31,005 nt of DNA, taken from NCBI RefSeq assembly GCF_000003605.2, contig NW_003122909.1, forward strand, positions 358,025-389,029, written 5' to 3'. The translations under genes were made by a program, and so were the position numbers. The notes beneath the pieces are model-generated. The model worked only from the letters and a program-made list of their open reading frames with translations, searched no databases and was not told the origin of the DNA. This document shows positions 10,405 to 19,764 of the stretch, piece by piece (positions within the stretch are counted from its first letter, which is position 1; each line of letters begins with the position of its first letter). The stretch comes from Saccoglossus kowalevskii (Eukaryota > Hemichordata > Enteropneusta > Harrimaniidae).

Positions 10405-10828
10405 NNNNNNNNNNNNNNNNNNNNNNNNNNNNNNNNNNNNNNNNNNNNNNNNNNNNNNNNNNNNNNNNNNNNNNNNNNNNNNNNNNNNNNNNNNNNNNNN
10501 NNNNNNNNNNNNNNNNNNNNNNNNNNNNNNNNNNNNNNNNNNNNNNNNNNNNNNNNNNNNNNNNNNNNNNNNNNNNNNNNNNNNNNNNNNNNNNNNNNNN
10601 NNNNNNNNNNNNNNNNNNNNNNNNNNNNNNNNNNNNNNNNNNNNNNNNNNNNNNNNNNNNNNNNNNNNNNNNNNNNNNNNNNNNNNNNNNNNNNNNNNNN
10701 NNNNNNNNNNNNNNNNNNNNNNNNNNNNNNNNNNNNNNNNNNNNNNNNNNNNNNNNNNNNNNNNNNNNNNNNNNNNNNNNNNNNNNNNNNNNNNNNNNNN
10801 NNNNNNNNNNNNNNNNNNNNNNNNNNNN
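10405..10828. other. Assembly gap (424 N)
   Basis: An unbroken run of N. Open frames reported across it are artefacts. The gap lies between the inverted repeat copies, where repeats may have stopped the assembly. Confidence 1.
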
Positions 10829-11774
10829 GTTATTCTGGAGGGCACCGCTGATAGTAGGGGATCGCAGGGCAGTCTCATACAAGTCTAATGGAATGATGAT
10901 TGAAGCCTGTATCACAATATCGCAGCAGCAACACACAGGGTAGTTGAAATGCTGGACCCATACTGTCCTCAGTCTAGCCTATTTGTAGGCATGAATTCCC
11001 TAGATTCAGGTACACCACCTGGGTCCCCATATGACCCAATATGAGTGTGGTCTTGTCTCAATCAGGCAACTCAGTAAATCGTAAACATCCTTTGTTATGT
11101 AAATCACAAGCACACCTGGTAGATTAGAATTGTCCCTCCAGAGTTGTGAACAAGTATGACCTGTCAATCACTTTTACGACAGTTATCACACGGCAATGAA
11201 CATCGTTTCTTCCCATGATTCCATGCACACTTTTATTTGCAGGGTTTGACGTAATATGACAAAAACATAGAACAGAGGATGCCGACATTTGGTTTCCAGG
11301 TGTTTGCTGGAATAATGAATGAAAAATGTGAGGCAGCAAAAGACAACGAGCGACTGGCAAATTAATCCTGGAGAACAATTAACACAACAAAAATCCACTT
11401 CACATCATGAAATATATGTACTTTGTGATATCAATTGTCAAATTCGCTACCAGCTAGGATTGCCCTTAAAATCAATACGTCCGCCCACTTGTCTGTGTGT
11501 TTCCACACGTATTTAGTTAATCTTCTGTGATTTGACATGCAGGTCAGCTTCACTATAGTTAGAAATATTCCTGTCTATGTTTGACATGCCAAACACATGT
11601 TTTCACACAAAATATATCTAAAAATGTTGGACATATCGCATTCTATATTACTTTTGTGTTTGGGTCAAGACCAGTACTAGTGCTTCCACTATGCAGAATC
11701 AGTGTTAGCTCACAATTTGTTAAACCAGCGGTGTTAATAGTATGGCGTAGTGTACTTGCTATTATTATACATCT
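10829..11774. other. Sequence right of the gap, no recognised gene
   Basis: Short overlapping open frames on both strands (up to about 84 codons) show no recognisable motif. It is probably the right part of whatever element the inverted repeats enclose. Confidence 0.4.
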
Positions 11775-12010
11775 GTCACCATAACGCTATAAGTTATAGT
11801 GTGCCATATTTATTTAGGTATTTTACAGGATATTTTCATCCTACCATATAAGGGAATTCGATTTTCAAATTCCAAATATGGAATGATTACGCGTGTAAGC
11901 ATCATCTAATAATAAAAGCAATCATGGTTGCCACCAGGGTATGACTCCACACAAAAATGTTCGCTGACTCTGTTCTAAACTTCAGCATTCCCATGATGTA
12001 TCCTCGGAAG
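11775..12010 (-). repeat. Dispersed repeat, copy B (inverted partner of 8441-8685)
   Basis: The reverse complement aligns with 8441-8685 over about 240 bp, with several indels. The CArG box is conserved as CCAAATATGG (11872-11881) in the same relative place, again inside a TTCC...GGAA dyad. The copies are about 3.1 kb apart, facing each other. Weaker similarity may run on into the hairpin at 12031-12141. Confidence 0.8.
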
Positions 12011-12030
12011 GCAAAGATGTATAATAACAA

Positions 12031-12141
12031 GGTTATTGCGAGGATACCTCAAAGTATGCACAGTACGCCGTCGCATTGACCGACGCGCATACTCCTGCTG
12101 TACTGTCTCCGTGCATACTTTGAGGTATCCTCGTAATAACC
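12031..12141. repeat. Long near-perfect hairpin with 31-bp arms
   Basis: 12031-12061 is the reverse complement of 12111-12141 with a single mismatch in 31 positions. The 49-bp centre folds further: CAGTAC (12061-12066, sharing one base with the outer arm) can pair with GTACTG (12100-12105), and CGTCG (12069-12073) with CGACG (12081-12085) around a seven-base loop. Such a stem suggests a foldback or MITE-like element, or a transcribed hairpin. It has no protein-coding appearance. Confidence 0.9.
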
Positions 12142-12603
12142 TCATATTACCAACGTATGCTACCCAGTATGTGTACAGTATTGCAGTGCTATTGGTAATA
12201 TTTGGCTATATGATTTCATTACTTCTAATGTGGCAGCAGTCAGTATTTTATGGTACTACTATCTGTTGTTACTCCGAGGGAGTATTGTTGGTTTGATGAC
12301 ATAGATGTGCACAATTGTTTTAGTCATTATATTATATACACTATGGTATTACAAGTACTATATCGCAATGGACTGATTTCGTATACTTTATAAGTACACA
12401 TTGATATCCGATGTAATTTTGATTTTCTTTTCTTTTATTGTATTGTTTTATTTCATGATGCAGTTTTATGTTGAAATTGCGTGGTGGAATAAATGGTATA
12501 AGCATTTTAACAGTAAAAATCAGCCGTGATAAGAATCATTTAGACTTCAAGGCAGTACACCTGATCACTGATCATTATTAGGAAAGTTTAATAACTTTAT
12601 TTA

Positions 12604-13330
12604 TTGTTACAAGAAGTTAACCGGTTAATGAATAGTAGGGAAAATCAATATATTAGAGTCCCCCCTGGTGAAAATGTACCATTTGTAACATGGTCATGTA
12701 TTGATGAAAGTATTATTCCGCAGCACTCTACTCCAGGAGAATCTGTGTTTGAACAGAAATATTATGGTATACATCCATCTCAGTGTAGTAGAGCCATTAG
12801 ATCAGATCAGTTCAGTAGAATTCATGCAAGCGGCAAAAAATAGGTCAAAAAATGTTGTTTAGACAGACTAACACATAGAGATGTGTATCGCACTTGGCAA
12901 CCACCTGATTATGAGACCAGGCATATGTATACTAGAAATTTACATGTTAATAGTCGATCAGATGTGGGTCAGCTGGACCAACCTTTGAGATTTGCTGATA
13001 TTTTAACTAAATGACAAGATAGACTTCAGTAACATTGAATATTTGTTCTACCTCAGTAGATATACATCATAAAATGAGGAGGCTACTCAACACTTTCTTA
13101 CACTTGATGATGAAAAGGTTAATGAGAAGGCAAAGTATACACTAGTCCGTTGCTATGGTGACAAGTTCAAAGTAGCTGAAGTCTTAGTACAATGCAGACT
13201 ATGAAGGTTGTTATCCATTGTTTGTTGAATTGTGTGAATTTATGGCAACTGACGCTCATAATGCTTGTGGTTCAGAAAACATTAAAATAGTTAATTATAA
13301 GGAAAGTAGAGGACAAACACAATTAGCAGA
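12604..13330 (+). pseudogene. Probable gag remnant of the BEL/Pao element
   Basis: An open stretch at 12604-12843 and later broken pieces (for example one reading LTLDDEKVNEKAKYTL near 13100) precede the zinc knuckle, where gag lies in these elements. The phrase is compatible with the helical gag region of BEL-like elements, but the match is weak and the assignment rests mainly on position. Confidence 0.4.
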
Positions 13331-13419
13331 AATGCTCGTACATTAATTTCAGACTCTACAGAACCGAATCCTTTGCCCTCAGTGCAAACTTCAATTGAGA
13401 ATGATGTTAAAGTGAATAC

Positions 13420-13570
13420 CCTCAGTTGTATTAAATATAATAAATCTCATCATTTAAGTAGCTGTCAAAAATGTCTATGTCAGTAGACTTTTGTTTTGTA
13501 TGTCTGAACAGGAATCATTACAGGGATGTAGAAGAAAGTAAATATTCCTCACTGTGTAGGATACGAGATA
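13420..13570 (+). pseudogene. Zinc-knuckle region of the BEL/Pao element
   Basis: A segment reading SHHLSSCQKC is followed in another frame by FCFVCLNRNHYRD (13489-13527), a CX2CX4H zinc-knuckle start. The position of the last expected Cys reads Val, so the knuckle is damaged. A stop follows at about 13597. Confidence 0.65.
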
Positions 13571-13740
13571 CTCAGTCCAGTTCTGAGAAAGAAGTATAGC
13601 CAGTCTGTCAGTCAAAGGAATTCTGGTACTCAATGTAAACCCAATGTACACATGCAAAAGCATGCAGTGTCAATGAAGAAACAAATAATACTAAGGAGAT
13701 TCCAGTCTTTATTTGTCATGAGAATGATTCTGCACACTGA

Positions 13741-13818
13741 GTAAAGATGTATGTTGTACTGGGTAACCAGTCAAACAGCTGTTTTATATCTGATTCATTA
13801 CTAGAGAAGTTTGATGAA
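13741..13818 (+). pseudogene. Retroviral-type aspartic protease remnant
   Basis: The stretch reads MYVVLGNQSNSCFISDSLLEKF. It matches the active-site neighbourhood of BEL/Pao proteases, which normally have an Asp pair before the QSN triplet. Here those positions read Gly and Asn, so the catalytic Asp appears lost. Confidence 0.6.
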
Positions 13819-14182
13819 CCAAACTCGACTTGTTAAAAATTTTAGCAAAAAAGGGTTGTAATGTGTGTGGCAACAGGTTTCAATGTTCAATTAGATCAGA
13901 AGAAATCACTGTCCATCTGTCTTTACCTGAAGTGAGATTCCTACTGATCTGATGGGGGTTGCTTGCAAACTGTAGGAGTGAATATAATAGAACCAGTATC
14001 TTTATAATGGTCCAGATCTGTTGAATAGTTTGATATAAGTATTAAGTCGCCTTCGTCAGGAACCGATTGCAGTAGTATGCAGCATAGAGAGAATGTTCCA
14101 CCAAGTATTGATAAGCCTACCACAAAAAGAATATCTTTGATTGCAATGGTTTGAGGACAGTAACCTTTAAGGTCCTATAGTA

Positions 14183-14370
14183 GAATACCGATTGAGAGTT
14201 CATCTTTCACCTGGAGTAGCCAAATTTGCATTATGTCTCCCAGCAGACTTATTTCAAGCAGAATGTGGAAAACTAGGCGGACTTTTTGCGCCTTAACTTC
14301 TATGTAGATGATAGTATCAAGTCTGTAAAGACAGCACAACAAGCAATGTTGTTGTTCAAGGAGAGTACTA
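14183..14370 (+). pseudogene. Reverse transcriptase remnant with YVDD box
   Basis: EYRLRVH at 14183 starts a typical pre-catalytic block, and in a shifted frame the polymerase motif YVDD is intact at 14301-14312, followed by the family-like SIKSVKTAQQAMLLFKES. Upstream fingers and palm segments are missing or unrecognisable. Stops occur on both sides. Confidence 0.75.
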
Positions 14371-14659
14371 GTTTTTAACTGAATAAAGATATCTAAGTTT
14401 TACGATCTCATGAATGACAAATTATCTAATTATCCCTCCTAGAGGAAAAGTAGATACTGTGAGTCTTTGTCGGGATTGACATCACTGGGATGACAAAGGT
14501 TCCTGAGATGATATGTATACAGTGCTTTAAACCAGCTACCTGTATTAAAAAACCAGAAGGTATGCAGGAGCCGATTGTTACAGAGATGCATCACTCTCAG
14601 ATGCATCACAGGATGGATATGGAAGCTGTGCATATCTACACATTAAACTTACGTATGTA

Positions 14660-14970
14660 GCTCCCACTAACCATGCCCAGACTTGAACTCACAGCTGCAG
14701 TGAATTTAGTGATTTCCTAAAACGCGAGTTCGATTATGATGCCAAACATAATTTCTGGTTGTAATGGGTTACATTCCCAAAGCAGCACACAAGTTATACA
14801 TCTTCATCGCAAATCGCATGCAACAGACAAAAATCATACTAAAGTCTTGCAGTGGAACCAAATGAAATCGACTCTAAGTCTAACCCAGTAAGTAGATTTA
14901 GCATCAAAAGGTTCCACAGGAGATGATCTCGTAAACCATGACTTATTGTTGACAGAACCAGTACTTCCTT
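14660..14970 (+). pseudogene. RNase H remnant of the BEL/Pao element
   Basis: MPRLELTAAV (14673-14702) is a hallmark of the BEL/Pao RNase H start. It is followed by FLKREFDYDAKHNFW in a shifted frame and by STGDDLVNHDLL near 14914. Several stops interrupt the domain. Confidence 0.7.
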
Positions 14971-15394
14971 TCGGACCTATTACCACTAAATACTGGTAGC
15001 TGTTCTACTTTTTAGATACAGATGATCCTGAAGTGAAGAAGTCTGTTGTCTTATCTACACAAAATGGCACAGAATGAAAAAAATCTGTAGCACTTTGTTT
15101 TGGAAATATGCAACAACTTTGCCCTATACATACCACCAGTATTGCTGTTGAAGAGCTCCAGCATGCAGAAATGTTAATTTTTAAAGAACTGCACGCTGCA
15201 CACTTTGTGGAAGAGCATCATAGTTTGACCATAAAAACTGTCACGTTTGAAAGGCAACAGTCGGTTGCTCAAGTTAGATCTATATCTTACCCTTGATGGT
15301 GTGATACACATTGGTGGCCGAATACGAAAAGCAAATCTTCCACATAACAATAAGCATTCTCGTGTTACCAACTAGATCCCATGTAACGTCTGTA

Positions 15395-15870
15395 TTAGTA
15401 AGAAACCACCATGAGCGTACAGCACATGCAGGTAGAACACACACATTATCTGAAATACGTGCCAATAGGTATCGGATCTTGAAATCACGTGTAGTGGCAT
15501 CCTGCCTTTGGAAATGCATGTCAAGAAGCTCAGCGGCAAACCAGTAGCAGAAAAAGATGTCTGACTTTCCATAAGGCTGATTAGGAGAAAATCCGCAATT
15601 CACATTTAACTATTGTGGTCCCTTGTATACGCGAGCAAAGTGATCAAAATAGATGGGATGTTATTTTCACTTGCCTTACATCTAGAGCAGTACACATAGA
15701 AGTTGCCTATTCACTCACCACTGATTCCTTCCTGAATGCCTATCGCAGATTTGTATGCCATAGAGCACCAGTCAGAAGTCGTAGATGTGATAAATCTTAT
15801 GAGCAGTGGGAACTGCGTTCTTAACAATAATGGCTCTCTATGGAATGGACCTCCAAACAATAACATTTTC
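15395..15870 (+). pseudogene. Integrase remnant of the BEL/Pao element
   Basis: The zinc-binding part is recognisable from RNHHERTAHAG (15401 on) through LSEIRANRYRI and a Cys pair near 15505-15520. The catalytic core follows in other frames. The first-Asp block reads FNYCGP (Asn where Asp is expected, near 15603), then DVIFTCLTSRAVHIEV (15658 on) and SFLNAYRRF. The second Asp may be kept near 15787. The frame stops at 15824, and EWT near 15845 may be the last trace of the core. Confidence 0.8.
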
Positions 15871-18673
15871 TAAATTTCGCCCAATGTATGTATTGTAAAG
15901 CCTTACAGAGAGCCCTTCAGCTTACTGACTTGTTTGTTTGTATTAACCTTTCTGTTATTTATTTATGTTTTTGCCAGGTAAAATTTCACAAAACAAAATG
16001 ATGGTGCACATGTCCAACGCATTGCCAATCAGCCCATAAATACAGCGTTCTTAATGGCCGTTCAGTATCCGGGCATCCCTGTTGATAAACAATAACTGGG
16101 CACTGCTCGAGGTCAGTGCAACAATATTGTGTTTAACTTAGCAACATCCAATTTGTCAAAACGTTTAAAGATGAAGCCCTTCATGATTCATTCATGTTGG
16201 GAAATTATTTTTATTTTATTCTTCCTTCTCAAGCAATATATTTATATTGAATATGTCGACATTTCGAGGTATTTCATTGCATTCTGTGCTTATATGAAAT
16301 TTATGAAATACAGGCCATGGAAAGTCAACGATATTGAATTTAACTGGTGTCTCCTCTGACCTTTCCATATTCGCAAATTGCAAGTACTTATGCTATATGT
16401 AGAGTCCTTGACACATAAACTAGATTTTTTGAGATACCTTATTAATATCACCCTAGTGTCTAATCAATCACAGTCGAATACAAGCACGTGTGGGTCTTAA
16501 AATATGAACTTTTGTCTGCAACGTGTTTGCAAGAAATGTGTTTTCCAATGCAGCAGACAAATAGTAACAGTAGAGCAGTTTTTCTGTGCAACTTGTCTGC
16601 AACACAAATTGGAGCGGGTTTGGACCATTATAAATGTTTCATACTTAATGTAACATTTCAAAAGTCGTTTTTTGTCATCTTTTTTAAAAGTATATCTTCA
16701 TAATTCTTTTTATTTAAAATAATTACCAAGATTGTAGCTAGCTAATTATAAATTATGTTCATTATGCTAGTTCTAAATCAACGACGCATATGGTTGATGT
16801 GGCGTACAAGAACATTAGACTGTTGAAATGTGAAATACATTTTATAATTATAATATTTGGCTGTTAAACAATTGCGTATTTGAACATAGTACAAATTTGA
16901 GGTTCATTTTAATCAATATTATTGTTATATTGAAATGGTGAATCTTCTTAGTGAATGTTTCTCATTGAATTAATTTGCCGAAGAATTAATCTGTGCAACT
17001 TTTTCCGCAAACAATCTATGCACAGTAAATATGTTTGAAATGTTTCTGAGAACACCGTGACATGAGCACAATATTTTTATTTCAACTTGAGATTTGTTCA
17101 ACGTTCAGTAGTTTTGACAATATTTTTCAAACCATATTTTTGTCTGCAAATCGGGAAAATGGTTTATTGTTACCAAACAAAACCTTCACATATAGTGAAA
17201 CACAATAATGTCCTCCATTGACAATTTTCACTTTCTTGGTACCTGTTCAGAAATTTAATGATTTTTCCGCTTACATTTGTAAGCAGTTACAGTTTTACAT
17301 TCACAACTTTGGTGATTACGACGGGAGAGGCTGGCTGTATTGCCAACATTTGTGCACATTAGAGTAGGCCAATTTGCATAATCGAGAAATGTTTTCAACT
17401 TGTGTGTGGCAGCATCTCAAGAACTGTTATTTGTTTACATGAAATAATATCGATCCAATTAATTCAAGTTACATAATTATGTGATTTACATGCTTAATTG
17501 ATTTTATAAAAAATATATAAACAATATTGACCTTGTTTGTGCAGGATATCTATTCATTAAAATTCAATTGTTTAATAGTCTAATCTCGATGTTTAATGAA
17601 TTTTAACTATATTTCTTTCCTACAACAAACACGAGTTCGTTTTAAGCTATTTAGTGTTAATTTCTGATGCATCTCACTCAGTCATTAGTGTTTATATCAC
17701 AATAATGGTAGCTGAGGGGCCTTCCTTTCATTATATATAATTTTCATAGTTGGCACGAGGCTAGGTCAAGGGTTATAGTTGCAGACACAAGTTGCGTAGT
17801 GTACTTTGGGATTAAGGATTACCTCAATGTTCCGAGGGGGGGTCACTGGTTTGCAATAATCGTGTTTGTTTTCTACTTTGTTGTTGCATGGAAACCAACC
17901 AGATAAAATAACATTTTGGATCCGCCCGAAAATTGTATCAGTTGATGAATGAATTCTGCACACCTTACATCAATTGACACTTGTACCTGATACATATTGA
18001 CCTATAATTCAAACTTGCTGGATGACTATATCATGTAACGTCATGTAAGGTGAAAGAGAAATCTCCCACCCAAAAGTACCCACAAGTGCGTCAATATTCT
18101 TCCTGTGGGACTTCAAGTCATACGTAATTTTCGAAAAGTCAATAAAAGTGTCGTATAAATTGCATTCTAGACAATGTATCCATAATTTACAAAATTGTAG
18201 TACGTACGTATCAGGCTTGGCCCAAAACATTGTGTATTTCACCTGATAATTCCTTAGGATATTTCTCAATAATGTATCCGATCTCCTCTGGCGGTTTCCC
18301 AAGACAGTAATGTTTCAGAATGAATATTTGACCTATTCCATCCCCTTCAACAGAATGCAAAAGTATCAGGAATGCCACTGACTAATTCCCAACACTTTAA
18401 CATAATTCCTAGAAAGTATCGGATTCTACGTCACTCTACGTTTCTTCAATTATATACTGTACTACCGTAAAACATACCAGTCAGTCATTGTGCACCACAC
18501 TGTTCATGGGTAAAAAGTGGTCAATGTAAGATATATTATTATATTTTGCAAATAACAAACCAGAAATATGTTTCAAACTTCAGTCAATAATTTAAATACA
18601 ACTTTTCATTATAATAGTTACCACTGTGAAATTGACTCTTTTTCATAACAAGCACTAATTTAACATCCCTCCC
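15871..18673. other. Intergenic sequence with no recognised gene
   Basis: AT-rich, with open frames below 100 codons and none resembling a known domain. The GTCTGCAA string recurs near 16513, 16598 and 17143 but without tandem structure. The right LTR of the BEL/Pao element, if it survives, should be at the left end of this stretch; I could not see it. Confidence 0.55.
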
Positions 18674-18880
18674 AACTATGGACCATTCTGTGTTCTTTCT
18701 ACGACATCCAAAATCTTTGAACGATATATTCATAATTTTATTATTCAATACCTAAATTACAACAATCTTGTTTAACCACCAGACTGGTTGCCGTATAAAA
18801 AATTTATTGCTGCAGTTGACTAAGGTGATTGGAAATATTTTCATGGATAAATACCCTGTAAACTTTACCGGAAATCTGTT
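18674..18880 (+). mobile_element. Non-LTR (LINE) reverse-transcriptase relic
   Basis: From 18674 one frame reads NYGPFCVLSTTSKIFER and then YIHNFIIQYLNYNNLV up to a stop at 18773. This matches the conserved fingers block of LINE reverse transcriptases (usually NYRPIS...SKIFER...). One frame over, HQTGCR follows from 18777, then LLQLTKVIGNIF and KYPVNFTGNLLCF, corresponding to the next conserved blocks up to the palm. The catalytic (F/Y)xDD box is not seen. It is a frameshifted, truncated fragment of a jockey/CR1/L2-like element, clade uncertain. Confidence 0.75.
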
Positions 18881-19561
18881 ATGCTTTAGCAGTATGGAGA
18901 TTATACACCACGTCATCGATATTTGTTGGCAATACTGTACTGTTGACAATTCCATGAAAGTCATTCATAATAGTCTATCGATGTGGATTGTTGTACAATG
19001 TACATTCACTATAACAGTTTTCCACAGTAACCCACATTTTGCCAAGAAAACCGTTCAATACGCCAAACCAACAGATCAGAGAAATTAGAAATGTGATTAA
19101 CATAATCAACGGATCAACCTTAATTAGTGTTTATGTTTGTCGCTATGCCACTGCCTAATGAATTTTTTTTTCGATGGAGATAATCAGATTCGTCCGTTTT
19201 TTGGCAAAAAATATTTGTTGATCAAGCATTTTAATTTTCATTTAATAAGAGATGTATTTAATTGGGTTTAGTGAAGGTAACGACTTGTCTTATAAAATGC
19301 CGGTAAAATGGTGAACGGTGTTTAATTTAGTCGGAAAATACAACATTTTCAAATGACAAGCCTTGACATGAAGTTAAACAGATGCACGCGTACTAAACTA
19401 CAAGACAGACGTTGAGTGAGATCATGACGTGATTGGACCCGAAGGCTAATATACAGCCTGCTACGGGAAATACAATGCGAAGATGAACTTAGTTTTGCTT
19501 TTTGTGCGAGTTCAATTACGTTGTGAAGCTACAGTCATATAGACAAGAACAATTTGAAAAC
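18881..19561. other. No recognised feature
   Basis: Probably the decayed continuation of the LINE relic at its left end, then unremarkable AT-rich sequence. Confidence 0.4.
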
Positions 19562-19764
19562 TACTGTAAAACATGTCGAAAAAGCGGCATGCAATTTTAG
19601 CGAATTGTGGTAAAATGACGTAATAGCGAAATGTTGATTTAGCGAATCTCTCTTGTCATTGTTTATTTCTTTGTTTGGCGGTCATTTTGAATTGATAAGC
19701 AAATCAGTTCTCTCGCTAAATTTGCGAAAAAGACATGCTCGCGAAAAAGACATGTTTTACAGTA
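19562..19764. mobile_element. MITE with 14-bp terminal inverted repeats and TA duplication
   Basis: TACTGTAAAACATGTC (19562-19577) is a perfect inverted copy of 19749-19764. Taking the outer TA on each side as the target-site duplication leaves a 199-bp element with CTGTAAAACATGTC ends. Inside, TTTAGCGA recurs at 19596 and 19638 and in inverse orientation at 19713-19720. TA duplication and short size suggest a non-autonomous Tc1/mariner-type element. No coding capacity. Confidence 0.8.

Larger units (their letters stand above)
12604..15870 (+). mobile_element. Dead BEL/Pao-type LTR retrotransposon, internal region
   Basis: Conserved blocks appear on the plus strand in the expected order: possible gag, zinc knuckle, aspartic protease, reverse transcriptase, RNase H, integrase. 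The combination of RLELTAAV in the RNase H part and the TCLTSRAVHIEV block in the integrase is typical of BEL/Pao elements. Reading frames are broken by many stops and shifts. Protease and polymerase catalytic motifs are only about 540 bp apart, much closer than expected for the family, so there is a large internal deletion. I could not identify LTRs, primer-binding site or polypurine tract, so the outer limits are approximate. It cannot be functional as seen. Confidence 0.85.

Noticed and set aside
10288..10936. Open frames crossing the N run
   Set aside because: Most of their length is undetermined sequence.
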